DNA of 64,000 nucleotides from Steinernema hermaphroditum (taxonomy: Eukaryota; Nematoda; Chromadorea; Rhabditida; Steinernematidae), in the NCBI GenBank assembly GCA_030435675.1, contig CM059622.1, positions 6,324,001 through 6,388,000 of the forward strand, written 5' to 3'. This document shows positions 35,121 to 46,810 of this stretch, piece by piece. The translations under genes and the position numbers were made by a program. Every line of letters begins with the position of its first letter. The first letter of the stretch is position 1. Below the pieces are notes generated by a model, which ran no database searches, was not told the DNA's origin, and worked only from the letters and a program-made list of their open reading frames with translations.

Positions 35121-38100
35121 ACAGCGAAGATTCCTGTCTTCCTTTCAGAACTGTCGTCTCGACGGGGGACTCTCTCAACGCTCCCTCGAAGGCCTTTCGG
35201 CGCTCCGCGCCCTCCACTTGGACACGGCGCGGGGGATCCGCGTCGCCGAAGGCGCCTTCGTCCACGTCCCGAAGCTCGAGCAGCTGAGTGTCGTCGACTC
35301 ACAGCTAGAAGGCTTTCCCGAAGCCGCCCTCTGCGATCTCCGCAATCTACAGGTGAGTTCCGCGCCATCTGGCGCCCTCCGGCAGCTGCCAGTTGTAAAG
35401 TCGAGCGCCTCTTTCATTATATAACGTCTCGCGGTCCCGGTGCGCGCGCCAAACAGCAATTATCCGCAAACCTGGAGTCGTCAAGCGCAAAATCGGGACG
35501 GCTTATTAGGGGCCACACGAATAATTAGAAAGGTTCTCGGGTTCCGCGAGGGTTATCGACCGGAAAACCAAAGTGCACAGTGACCAACGGGTTTAGAGCC
35601 TTTCATGTGGGCATTGTGGAGCCACAGAGTGACATCCCAACTTCTAGATCCTGAACGTGTCGCATAACCTCATCGACTCCGTGAACCTCGGCATCGCCTC
35701 AAAATGCAACCTGGACGTGCTGCTCAGTGCCGACTTCACCTCGAATCGCATCGGCGCCGTAGAGGAGAAGGACCTGTGGTCGTTCCCCTCGCTCCGTCAG
35801 CTCTACCTCGGCCACAACGCCGTCTCCCGCTTTGACAACCACGCGTTCGCCCGGAGCACGCAGCTCCAGCACCTCGACCTCAACGACAACCGGTTGGCCG
35901 TTATCGGACGGATTCCGGGTAAACAAACGAATGAGTGACTCAGAGCTAATTCCATTTTAGAGGGCATCTCGCACCTCAACCTCGCAAACAACCAGCTCAC
36001 CCTCATCTCGGCTACGGTAGCGAACCTCGTCTCTCTAAAGAGGCTCAACGTCAGCGGAAACGCCATCGACCTGACGACGCCCTTCTCCTTGGCCAGTGCC
36101 CACCTCGAGGCCCTCGACCTCTCGGCGAACCGCTTCCCATCCGTCCCCTTCGGCGTCTTCGAGCGCTCCACGGCTTCCCTCGTCGAGCTCAACGTCGCCG
36201 GGAACCGGATCGCCGGGCTCCAGCCGCGCGCCTTTCGCAATTTCACTCGACTTCAAAAGGTGGGTCTGTTAGGCCGTCTTAGTCCACTTCTCCTCGCGAT
36301 TTCGCTTCGCTCCAGCGCCGCACAATAGCCGCGAAACTCAGTTGACTTCGCAGCGTATGGAATGCTGCGCGGTGTACCCCTAATAGGGCAAACATCATCG
36401 TAATTGTCGGGCGGCGCGCCGCCGACCTATTACCCAACACTTCCTTCGCCCACCTTCGGATTGTACGAAAAGAAGGGAGGTGCGAGGCGCGAAGGCTTTT
36501 GAGGGTTAGGGGTGCACGCGAAACTGCTAATCGAATGGTAATCAAAATGTGCGATGAATGGGAAAATGGGGCAAAACAAACAGCAATGTGTTGGACCATA
36601 AAACAAGCAGAAGTGGAGCGCCGTTTAGGGCCTAATAGGTCCCGATTCTCATTTCCTTCTGTTACGTCGAAGGTGACCTTTATAGGCACATGGCCGCCAT
36701 TTAAAAACTGCTCGTAAACAGAATTGACTAGGCGGCCCCCCTATGCATGCCTACAGTACCCCTCATAAGTCACCCTCTTCGTCGCCTCTTCCGCCTCTCT
36801 TTTTGAGTTACGCAAGCACAAAGGAGTCGTCCTAAGTGCCCCTAAATAGCTAATTAGGCCGTTTCCACCGTATTGTAGCCATTGGGTCGTGAATGAATCG
36901 ATCGGATTGTTGCGCATCCTTTCGCGCTTGAGCGGCCAATCGCCTTCATCTTCCGCCTAATCGCTCGTTTCTTGCAGCTCGACATCTCCGGTAATCAGCT
37001 AAAGAGCGTGGCCGACGAGACCTTCGCGGGCCTCGAGCGCCTCGAAGAGCTCAGCGTCGCCGGCAACGAGATCGCCCACGTCGACATCGGCGTCTTCAAC
37101 GAAGTCGGCCGGAGCCTCGTCCGCTTCGACGTCTCCGATAACTCCCTCCAGGAGATCCCCGTGGCCATCGGCAAACTCAGCAAGGCTAGACACCTCAACT
37201 TCGCCCGCAACCACATCAGCAAGGCCTACAAGTTCGTCCTGAGCAAGATGCCGCACCTCCGCTCCGTCGATCTTTCCAACAACCGGCTCCAGCGCGTCGA
37301 CTCATTCGTCTTCGCCGACTGCCAGCACCTCGAGAAGCTCGTCCTCCGCCACAACCGCATCGACGAGGTCAACGCCGACGCCTTCTCCAAGTGTCCCCAT
37401 CTCAAACGCCTCGACGTCTCCGAGAACTTCATCGCCAAGTTCAACGGCTCGCTCGCCGAGCTCTCGGAGTTGGAGTTGCTCAACGCCAGCTCGAACGCCG
37501 TCGAGATCCTCGAGTGGCGCGAGTTTCCCTCCAATCTTCGGCATCTCATCCTCGACCACAACCTCGTCACTCTCATCGGATCGGCGGAGACCTCGAAGGT
37601 CAGAGACGTGGAGGTAGGAGTCAGAGTCCTACTTGCAGCCGCTAAACCCTCTTTTTCAGCTCCAATTCAACCGTATCATGTCGCTTGCCGCAGATCAACT
37701 CCCCCGGGGCCTCGAGACCCTCAACGTGAGCAGAAACTCGATCTCCGTGCTCGCAGACCACGCCTTCCGCTTCTCCTCGCATCTCCGCTCCCTCGACCTC
37801 CGCTTCAACCAACTGAAGACTCTCAAGGAGTCGACGTTCACCGTGGAGCTGGAGCAGACGCCTCAGATGGAACTGTTCGTGGCGGAGAATCCCCTCGAGT
37901 GCAGCTGCGACCTCGACTGGATCAAGAAGCCGAAGTCGAAGGCGCGACAGCTCGTGAAAATCGTTGACCCCGATGCGACCCTCTGTCGCCACCAGCTCCA
38001 TGCGGAGCAGCGCCTCTCGCTCGCCGACATCGACCGGAAGCAGCTCCTCTGCGCCTACGAGCAGATCTGTGAGCCCGAGTGCATCTGCTGCCAGTACGGT

Positions 38101-39612
38101 AACTGCGACTGCAAAAGCACCTGTCCTACTGGGTGCTCCTGCTTCCACGACGCCACCTTCGAGACGAACGTCGTCCGTTGCGCCGCCCTGAACGGCAGCA
38201 GCGCTCGCGCCTTCACCCCTCGCGACCTCCCGATGTTCGCCACCCACGTCTACTTGGAGCGCCTCGAGCTGCCGGTGATCAAGTCGGGCGACTTCTTCGG
38301 CCGTGCCCGCCTCCTGCACCTCCACATCAACGCGAGCAACGTGGAGACGATCGAGCCGAAGGCCTTCAACAGCCTCCCCTCGCTGCAGCTGCTCGACCTC
38401 TCCGGCAACCGTCTCTCCTCGCTCAACGGAAGCGAACTCGTGAAGACGTCGAAGATCGCCTACCTCTTTCTCAACGACAACCGTCTCCGCGTCTTCAACG
38501 GCGCCCTCGCCGCCGCCGTGCCGAACCTCCAAGTGGTATCGTTGAACGGCAACCAACTTGAGGACCTCCCGGAGTCGCTCGAGGAGCTGATGGCGCCGAA
38601 GGGCCGACTCTCCTCCGTCTCCCTCGGCCACAACCCCTTCCGCTGCGACTGCTCCGACCGTTTCGCGATGCAGCGCTGGCTCCCGGAGAACGTGGAACGC
38701 GTCGCCGACTCCGCCTCTGTCTTCTGCGTCGAGAACGTCACCAGAGCCTTCCGCGAAAACGACACGACCACCCTCACCGCCTTCCCCCCTAACCAGGGAG
38801 GCGACATCTTCACCATGCCGATGCTGCACTTCATCGCCGAGGGAAATCGCTCTTTCTGTGTACCCCAGGCGAGTGGCATCTTCGGACAGAACCCGACGGA
38901 GAACTCGCTCCTCCTGACCACCCTCGTCGTCGTCGCCGTCCTCATCTGCCTCGCGATGGCCGTGCTCATCATCGCCCTCTTCCGCAAGACACACGCCGCT
39001 TTCTCGCAGCGTCGCTACAAGAAGGCGACGCCCTCACTTAACTGCTCCTCGACGACTCCGGGCTGCTCCCCGCTCCCTCCGCTCATCCACTACGACGCCT
39101 TCGTCGCCTACTCGAGGAAAGACGAGAAGATGGTCGTCGAGAAGATCTGCCGACGCCTCGAAGAGGAGGACCAGATGATCCTCTGTCTTCTGCACCGCGA
39201 CGCGCCCTCCGTCTACAGTAGCCGCTTCCACTCGATCTCGGACGACCTTCTTCGCCAGGTGGACCAGAGCCAGTCGCTGATCCTCGTGCTCACGCGCCAC
39301 TTCCTCGAGAACGAATGGTGCACGCTGCAGATCAAGACGTCACTACAGTACTTCGCGAAGTCCAAGAACAAGAAGCTCATTACCGTAGTCTGCAAGGACG
39401 TCGACGCGAACCAACTGGACCCGGAGCTCGGCCAGATACTGCGCAAGAACGACCACATCATGATCACCGAGAGCATACCCCTCGGCAGCGACATCTTCTG
39501 GAACCGGCTGAAGTCGGCGCTGCCGATACGTGACGCCGCCGCCAGCGACTGCTCCCAGTCGCAGATCTACTCGGAGATGTACGGTAGCATCGTGCCCTCC
39601 GACATCGTCTGA
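34442..39612 (+). CDS. tol-1: Toll receptor (LRR-TM-TIR)
   Basis: It is a single-pass membrane receptor of the Toll family. Seven exons (34442-34539, 34678-34906, 35149-35352, 35648-35918, 35961-36259, 36978-37613, 37660-39612) total 3690 nt, or 1229 residues. It opens with a signal peptide (MDSTLLLLLFIALFSASASA). A long run of leucine-rich repeats follows (for example LDISGNQLKSVADETF). Next comes a Cys-rich LRR C-flank (CSCDLDWIKKP), an unusual CICCQYGNCDCKSTCPTGC knot, and a second, shorter LRR block with its own C-flank. The membrane helix is near residue 995 (LLLTTLVVVAVLICLAMAVL) and the TIR domain spans about 1055-1195 (HYDAFVAYSRKDE, FLENEWC, FWNRL). The double Cys-flank ectodomain is the protostome (Drosophila-type) Toll plan. 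All TIR boxes look intact. The gene is very rich in C-ending codons, and this opens a 450-codon antisense frame with no biological support. Confidence 0.97.
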
Positions 39613-40096
39613 CAGACAGCGTCAGGGTTTCTGTCTAGTCGAAAGTGACGAGACACGTTCCCGTGGAAGGCTCCTTCGAGCTGCTAGGATCTTCTTCGCC
39701 ACAATTGCCAGTGAAAAACAGGGTAGTCCCCCTCCTCCGTTGTTGACCCCGTGACTCGTTACTGTACATTTTCCCAGAGCTATATTTTATTATGAACAGT
39801 CGTGTACATAAAGTCGTCTTTCCTCTCAGAATCGAGGTCGACGCACCACAATCCAAGCCGTGCGAATTTGATGCCATAATTACCGACAACACGTCGCCAT
39901 TCATACCGTACAATGGCGCGCGACACACAACACGCAGCAATACGAACTCTCCGCAAAGGTCGGCAAAGCACGCAACCCAATTACCCAAACGCTCCAATAA
40001 TCCGACAAAACGAGAGGCTCAACGATATATATCTTTCAGCTTTATGAGTAACCATAACATCCATGAGTTAACAAAACAAGGCCACGTACCAGGCGC

Positions 40097-40948
40097 TTAC
40101 ATAAAGTCATCATAATCGTCGTAGTCATCATCGTATTCCACTTTTTTGCTCTTGGCGGCCTGTCCAGAACTTTTGCTACCCGCGCTCTTGATCGATGGTT
40201 TTGCGGCACCCTTCTTGCTGTTCTGAAATTGGATCGTCAATGACAAACGCAACAAGCGCTCCCTCACCTTTGCCTCAGCTGTCTTGGCATCGGCCAAAGT
40301 CTTCATACTGGTAGCAACCTGTCGGAGTTGGGCAGCGTCGACTGAAACATGGTAATTGAGGGGGCAGCTCTTATGGGCGGAAACGTACGGGGATGAGTCA
40401 CAACAGTCATGAGCGTCGTGACGAAGTCAACGTAGTGCTTGTTTTTCGCCCTGCTGGTCAACGGTTCACCCAGCTTCTTAGCGAACTCGCGGAACTCGAC
40501 GATGGTTTCGAGGTTCTCCAGTTCCGAGCCTTGCGCACTCACTCCGCACAAGTCCATACCGGCCATCATATCGGACTTCTTCTGGAGTTCTTCCTTCTCC
40601 TGAGCGGTCAGTTCGCGCTCCTCGAACTTGGGCAGGGTAGCGCCGGCCTTCTTCATGTACGAGGGCTTCTCTTTCGCGGGCTGGGGCTGCGGTACTTTGT
40701 ACTCCGGCTCCTTCGGTGCCTCGTCTTCGAGAAGCATTTCGGTTTTCTTGTCGGCCAGGGCTTTGACGTCGACTTCGTAGTCGTCATCATCTGAAACATA
40801 TTCCACTCAACTGTGCTCTGTTTTAAATCTCCTTTGATTTAAATCATGTGTAGAAGTGAGCCGTTTACGCTCACAAGTACGGGAATGAAGAGCAGATGCA
40901 TAAAAAGAAAAGGACAACTCACCCCAGGCACAATCGCTGTCGCTCATT
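40097..40948 (-). CDS. eif-3.J: Eukaryotic translation initiation factor 3 subunit J
   Basis: eIF3J is a loosely bound eIF3 subunit that sits in the 40S decoding centre during initiation and recycling. Four exons are seen. The first encodes only MSDSDCAW, then an acidic segment DDDYEVDV, a Lys/Glu-rich helical region (ERELTAQEKEELQKKSDMM), the conserved core FAKKLGEPLTSRAKNKHYVDF and a basic then Asp/Tyr-rich tail ending DDYDDYDDFM. The acidic N-terminus, helical core and acidic C-terminus follow the family plan, at about 230 residues. A TTGTGTTTCAG acceptor lies about 35 bp before the ATG, consistent with trans-splicing. The gene is 0.43 kb downstream of SLC25A46 on the same strand and converges tail-to-tail with tol-1. 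Confidence 0.9.
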
Positions 40949-41379
40949 TTGGCGGTTACTGACGACGAAGCGCCGCTTCAACCTGAAACACAAGCAATAG
41001 TCAGAAATCGTGCACATGTCAAATATGGTGCGAGTACGAAGCACAACACGGGCGGATATGCACAACACAAAGAGATCCACAACCGCGAAAACGCATGCCC
41101 CTCACAAAATAGTGAAACTTCACAATCCCAACCATGCAGACTTACGAGAACACAGACAAATCGCTTTGAGACCGATTCACCCACTCAAATGCACTATAGC
41201 CGCACTCATCTGAAAAGACGTCACCACGACGGACCCAACGACGATAATCGATCAGCAGATCAACTGGCATCTTGCACAAATCACAGGAAGACACCACAAA
41301 AGCGTTTATTATAAATATAAACCGTTAAATACAAAGATACATAAATTAAAATCTATTGTCTCTCTACCGCGTAAAATGC

Positions 41380-43242
41380 TTAGAAGCCGTGCGTTTTATC
41401 TAGGTTCGCCTGCGCCACATTCCAAGCAGCGTCATCCGCCAAGAAGGGATTCGATCGCTCAGTTGGTTGCAGCAGCGTATCCCCGGCAGCGATTCCTCCC
41501 ACTGGGTTCACGTCATAGTGTGGCGCTGAGGAAGGCCCGGGGTAACCGCTTCCGACTGCGGTACCGTAGCTGACCGGGCCAGTGTGGTAGTAATCAGGAC
41601 CCGTTGACTGCGAGGGAGGAACGTAGCGCGAAATGTTCGCTCCTGGGTGAGTGGGGGATGCAAGGAATCCAGCGTTGACGTGGGAAGGGTTGTTGAAATG
41701 GCTCGAAGGTGCTGAGCTGTGAGTTGACGAAACCACGGGAACGGTGCTGATCTGGAGGGCTTCACGTCCGTGATCGAACGCCGAGCGCACCAGGCGGAGA
41801 ATCATGAAGTTGAGAACGCACTGCAGTGCTAGCGCTCCGAATCCCTAGAACGCAAAAATTTGAGATTTGTTGCGCTGTGGCAATAACGTACGCTGTACAA
41901 GGCCCAGAAACCTTCTTTGTTCACAACATTCTTCAAACAATCCAGGATTCCACTGTACTTCACTGTTAAGGAGATAGCCGATGTACCAGTATCCAGGTTA
42001 TCGATCAAGGTTCGTGTCCCTAGAAGTCAATTATTGCGCACTGAATCAGTAACACGAGTACCTTGAATGTAAAGGCGGTGCAGGATCGTTGAGAACGGAT
42101 AAAGAAGTATATCAGTGAGCAAAACCGATCCCATCTGGCCAACCATCTGCGGCATATACGCGTGAAAAGTCGTTCTCTCATTGGGCGGTTTTCTGCTCTA
42201 CAAAAGGAGTAAGCGTCGAATAGATGAGGACTTCTTACCACATAGCGCTTCGCCGTTGAAGTTAGATAGTTCTGGATGTAGCGGGAGATTAGGAAGTGAG
42301 ACGTGTAGTACGCAACGCCGGGAAAAGCCAAGTGGATCAGGGAGAAGCGCCGACTACTGTCCCTGGGACCAAGAAAGTCCAAACGAAGCCGATCTACGCC
42401 GCGGACCAGGACATCAAACACACGAGAATCATCGCTAGTGAGGCCCGACTCACTCTAAAAGTGAACTCATAGAACAAGGAAGTCGTCAGTGGAAAGTTAC
42501 CCTAACAGTTTCGATGAACGAGCTAACGTAGAAGGGCATCATCGCAAAAGAAGTCGCCGCTTTCAGGCCTACATGTTTCCAGAATTTTTCAGTGCTTCCG
42601 CCTTGAACGATCGTGCTGAAATAAACGGCGTAAGACAAGGCTGGCGCCTCAATGTAGTACCGGGGTAATCCAAAAACATCTCCTATCACTATTTCGGTAA
42701 CGGCTGACAAACCCCACACGACTCCGTTCCCGATGACTCCTTTCCACAATGTCAGCAAGCCCTAAATGCAAAGTCACCACTGATCAACAGTCCACAGGTA
42801 GCTTACCTCTTTCGAAATGATGTGACAAACAACCGGAGCTAGGGTGAACGGCGTCAGATGAAGAGAATTTGCAAACTGATGAACTTGGCACTGCCTCCTC
42901 AGCACCATACACGGATGAGCCACCAAAAACCGTGAGGCAGCACTGAAAGACACAATCATGATTCGTTCATACATATGCGCCGTACTCAGCAAGGCCGAAA
43001 CACGCAGTGGCCAATGGATCTTCTGGCTTCGAATGGACATCTTGGATGTCAGAGGGGGCTACGTAATTCGAAGAAGAAGATGGGAATACACGCTGTTGTG
43101 AGCTGAAGCCGGAAGAACCTTGAGCATTTCCTGAAGCCGCGAGAGATAAAAAAGAGCAACTTCTCCACAACGTACGGTCGTAGTTGAAGTAATTTGTTGG
43201 AGAATTCGGTCGATCATTACTTCGCAGCAGAAAATTCGACAT
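41380..43242 (-). CDS. slc-25A46: SLC25A46-type mitochondrial outer-membrane carrier protein
   Basis: SLC25A46 is an atypical member of the mitochondrial carrier family that sits in the outer membrane and acts in fission, cristae shape and lipid transfer. Diagnostic pieces in order on the minus strand are a Ser/Asn-rich N-terminus (MSNFLLRSNDRPNSP), HPCMVLRRQCQVHQFANS, LTPFTLAPVVCHIISKE, TLWKGVIGNG, MPFYVSSFIETVR, LTDILLYPFSTILHRLYIQ, GTRTLIDNLDTG and GFWALYSGFGALALQC. After the last helices comes a long Pro/Ser/Gly-rich tail of about 110 residues ending in DKTHGF, which I do not recall from the vertebrate protein. Most junctions are clear. The one near 42990, between the FGLAEYGAY segment and the HPCMV exon, was not resolved and needs RNA evidence. 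Confidence 0.88.
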
Positions 43243-44091
43243 TTTGCGGAATCCGAACCCCCGCCTTGAGGAGACGATTAGCCTGAAAGGACCCTGAGAT
43301 TACATAATGGCTTATCATCGCGGGACCGTTTGTAAACAACAAGCGATGCAGCAGGGGTCATCGGAACGATGATTAATGCACAAACACAACTTAAACACAC
43401 TGAGGGAAGGATTAGAAGACAACAAACAGGGGAAACGTTCACAGAAATTTCTAATAGTACCCGAAAAAAGTGAAAAGTTTGGTTAAATATCGCTTTTGCG
43501 AAGTGATAAACTTCTACGTATCACATTTTAGCACAGAAAACTCAAACGATGGAGAAAATTGATTCGATAAGAGAGAAACATGCTAAATGCAATACAGTGC
43601 TGATACCAATGAAATCACAAAAAGAGCGACTTTAGCAGAAAAATGAAATGCCTTACATCTATGATTTCACAGTTATCCTCGGCATTGTCCGGAAGGTTGC
43701 ATGACAGCACCGCCTCAAAAAAGAGCGTTTCAAGAATGACCACCACTAGAAAAAGACTACCGGAAAAAATACCGCCGTGTTTGACAAGTCCGCTGATAAT
43801 TGAGGTCTATTTTGCGGCTAAACATGACTGGAAAAGCGCCATCTAATTTCTGCACCATATGCTAAGTCGTAAAAATTACAGGACTCGCGTAAAATCAATA
43901 GGCATAAGCCTATTGTACCTAAGCCAAGCCTAGAGGTTAGGCCATGCACAAAAATAAAGCTGAAAAAAGTGACCTGCCTTTACCGGAATCAGGCAAATAA
44001 TGCATTGAATCGGAGTGTCTCACAGCGAAGACAAAGCTTTTCTTCGCCAACCTCCTGTCTAAATTCGTACAGCTCACCCAATCTGCTCTAC
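43243..44091. other. Intergenic, divergent promoter region
   Basis: This 0.85-kb AT-rich spacer lies between the divergently transcribed SLC25A46 gene (minus) and the unknown gene at 44092 (plus). It probably holds both promoters. I see no further gene or structured element. Confidence 0.6.
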
Positions 44092-44921
44092 ATGGATACG
44101 CCCGATAGAATATCCGCGAATTTGTCGTCAAGCTACGAGGCTCAGCGCTTCTGGGATTCTGAGGCTGCGACAACGCTTCTTGACGACTACATCAGCCTGA
44201 AGGTCGACATCGTCCCAAATCGTCTGCAGTGGCTACAGCAAGAAATCTACAAGAACTCCGGATTTGAATACCACAAGTCCACTTTGCTCCGCCATTTGCG
44301 ACGCCGAAAGATCGAAGTAAGTGCCCCTATGTGCTTTTTATCCGTGCAAATTTCAGCTCTACGGACTGCCCGAGGTGCCCGAGGTGCCGGAGAAGCAGAT
44401 GAAAACCGGAGCGGAAAAGTATCCAGATGGTGATATGGAAGAGGACAAGCAGAAGTTGGATGATAATAGCCTCGTTTCGCCTTTTGGTAGGGCCGATCTC
44501 TGTGAAGTCATATTTCTCGCTTAGATTCTATGGAAAACGATCTGCGGACAGAGGAAGATCGTCGCGTGAATTTCATTGGATTACCAAGCGAGTCAATATG
44601 TCAGATTTTTCAACTCACTGCTCGGTTTCAGCGAACTCGACGAAGATAACAAAAGACTTGCAGCTAGAAGGAGCGAAGCTGGAATTCGAAACTCTCTTGA
44701 ACAGAATCGAGGAAGAAGACAAAACAGCATTCTATCGGTGGGTCAGGCAACGTATGACCCTTGAAGAGGGGAAGAAGGCCGTGATGGACGCGCTGGAGAG
44801 ATGCGTGGGCGAGGACAGGACGGAGGTACTTCTTCATGCCCTTAGGACCTACGGACAGGTTGGGAGGGATTCTGAGCCCACAGACAATGTGGGTCAGGCG
44901 ACCTCTAGTTCCAGCAGTTAG
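44092..44921 (+). CDS. Unrecognised 217-residue protein
   Basis: Four exons fit in phase (44092-44316, 44357-44486, 44525-44565, 44664-44921), giving 217 residues. The N-terminal part is helical and basic at its end (FWDSEAATTLLDDYISLKV; STLLRHLRRRKIELYG). A charged middle follows (PEVPEVPEKQ), and the C-terminal part is a second helical block (LEFETLLNRIEEEDKTAFYR). It ends in a Ser run. I do not recognise a family. The helix LEFETLLNRIEEEDKTAFYRW resembles EFIALLERVEPRQVAQFLQW in the methyltransferase at 23.3 kb. A GTACAG acceptor precedes the ATG. It is first in a closely spaced same-strand trio with the phosphatase and spr-5. The exon 3/4 boundary is the least certain; another acceptor exists at 44632. 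Confidence 0.65.
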
Positions 44922-45005
44922 ACAGGAACTCTGTCTGTGAGTTATCGTGTTGTTGCATATTCATTTTTGCTACTGTAACTCTCATCGTGCGGTCGATTGT
45001 TCTTT

Positions 45006-46566
45006 ATGTTGCGGAAGCTAGCGAGTAATATTCGGTACCATAAATACCCGTCCTATGTATTCTTGTGTTACCGCTCTTCTTGTTCAGGCAATTCGGTGCG
45101 AAGGAGAAGCCGAAGGTCAACTTGGACAATTTTCTTTCGCGACATCTCAACTTTTACGATGATCGGGTTGGTGTTCTTCGGATACTGGAAATCACCAAAG
45201 CTGTGTTTAGTTGAACTATACTCCTGAAGAGATTATATCCCTCATCGCACAAGTGAAAGAGATTATAAAGGTGGAAGGCACTCTGGTTGACGTTCCCTTT
45301 CCGGTGGCTATCGTTGGCGATATCCACGGACAGTACGCGGATCTTCATCGAATCTTCTCCGTCTTTAGCACGAAGAATCCAGAGCTTCCTGGCTCGCTTT
45401 GTCAGCGGTATCTCTTTTTGGGTGACTATGTCGATCGGGGACCTTGTTCACTGGAAGTGATCTGTTGTCTTCTTGTGCACAAGATTTACTATCCAAAGAT
45501 GGTAGGATTCGAGAAAATGCTGGTTCTAGGTTCTAAATCTCTTTCAGTTCTACTTGATTCGAGGAAACCACGAGCACTCGTCGATCAACCGGGTCTACGG
45601 ATTCCACGAGGAGATCGTTAGCCGATTTCCTCCTCCACAGTGCAATCAGCTCTACAGCGCTTTTAACGATCTCTTCGCTTATTTTCCGCTGGCTGCGCTT
45701 GTGGGAGGTCGTATCTTATGCATGCATGGTGGAATCTCGTCGGAAGTGAAAACGTTGAACGACATTCGGAAATTGAAGCGGCCTATCCATGAACCGAGCG
45801 TCAGCGAATTAGCCTGTGACCTTCTCTGGGCTGACCCGATGCTCGATCTGAGCGGTTTCGTCCCGAACCCGATGCGTGGGATCAGCGTCTTCTTCGGGGA
45901 AGATGCCCTGGAAAAAGTGTGCGCGGACCTGAATGTGGACATGATCATTCGCGGGCATCAAGTTATGCAGAATGGAGTTGGGTTCTACTGTGGAAAGAGG
46001 CTACTGACGATTTTCTCTGCTCCCCGTTATTATCCCGGTAGAGTATGTTCTATCGTTTTATAGTCTTTATTATGTTGGCTACTCAATTCAGAACAACAAA
46101 GGCGCCGTTTTGAACATTACCGGAGAAGGCCGCATAGGAATCATTATGCTCTCTCCGACGTCAAAAATGTTGCAAGGTATGTTTTGTTAGTGTTATTAGT
46201 GTATGTACATTTGTTATTCTAGGCTATCATAGGTTTTCTGAAACTTTTGACCGCTTCGAGCCGGATACTTCGTACACAGAACGTACTTCTTCAGCCGAGT
46301 CGCTTACGCTCCCGGAAAGCGAAGCGGTTACCAGAATGCCAGTTTCGATTACGATCACCAAGCCGCCCGGGACTTCGCCGAAATCAGTATTGACGTCAAT
46401 CCGAAGGTCCCTTCAAGTGAACTCAGTCCCGCCAGCAAAAAACAAGCCGATGCGCCTCCTGAAAGTGGCTTCTCCTCTGCAGGAAGTGACCGCGCGAGAT
46501 ATCCCCACTCAGAGGACAGTTGATGAAACGCAGGGAGACACTGCTGTAACGTGTAGATCCAAGTGA
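45006..46566 (+). CDS. Divergent PP1-like Ser/Thr phosphatase (PPP family)
   Basis: Six exons (45006-45034, 45088-45166, 45211-45501, 45548-46042, 46092-46176, 46223-46566) total 1323 nt, or 440 residues. All metal and catalytic signatures of PPP phosphatases are present: GDIHGQ, GDYVDRG, RGNHE, and the later H of LCMHGG and RGHQ. It should therefore be active. It is clearly not ordinary PP1: the beta12-beta13 loop, usually SAPNYCGEFDN, reads SAPRYYPGRNNKG, which removes the cysteine that PP1-class toxins contact. A Ser/Thr/Pro-rich tail of about 110 residues has been added after the core. Such rapidly evolving PP1-like genes are common in nematodes and often germline- or sperm-expressed; that is family knowledge, not seen here. 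The ATG is only 85 bp after the upstream gene's stop. Confidence 0.92.
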
Positions 46567-46810
46567 TAAATCTGACAGTGTCGAGTTCGGTCTCCACATC
46601 GAAGGCATTTTGTATGCGCTTGGCATTTGTTGTTTCTCAGAATCATTCCACTCATGCCATATAATTCATCCGACAAAGCACGATGGTCCTGCCACGAAAA
46701 CCGATCGCTTACTTGCGCGAATTAAGGCTGCTCGGCCCCCGCCGTCGCATCGCTTCCGCCCGTTGTTCCCCATAATCCGCTGATCTTCAGGTCTTCGGGA
46801 ATCGACCTTC

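Noticed and set aside
37642..38994. 450-codon open frame antisense to tol-1
   Set aside because: It is a by-product of C-ending codon bias in the sense strand; its Val/Glu/Gly/Leu-rich composition mirrors the sense codons and there are no splice or start signals.
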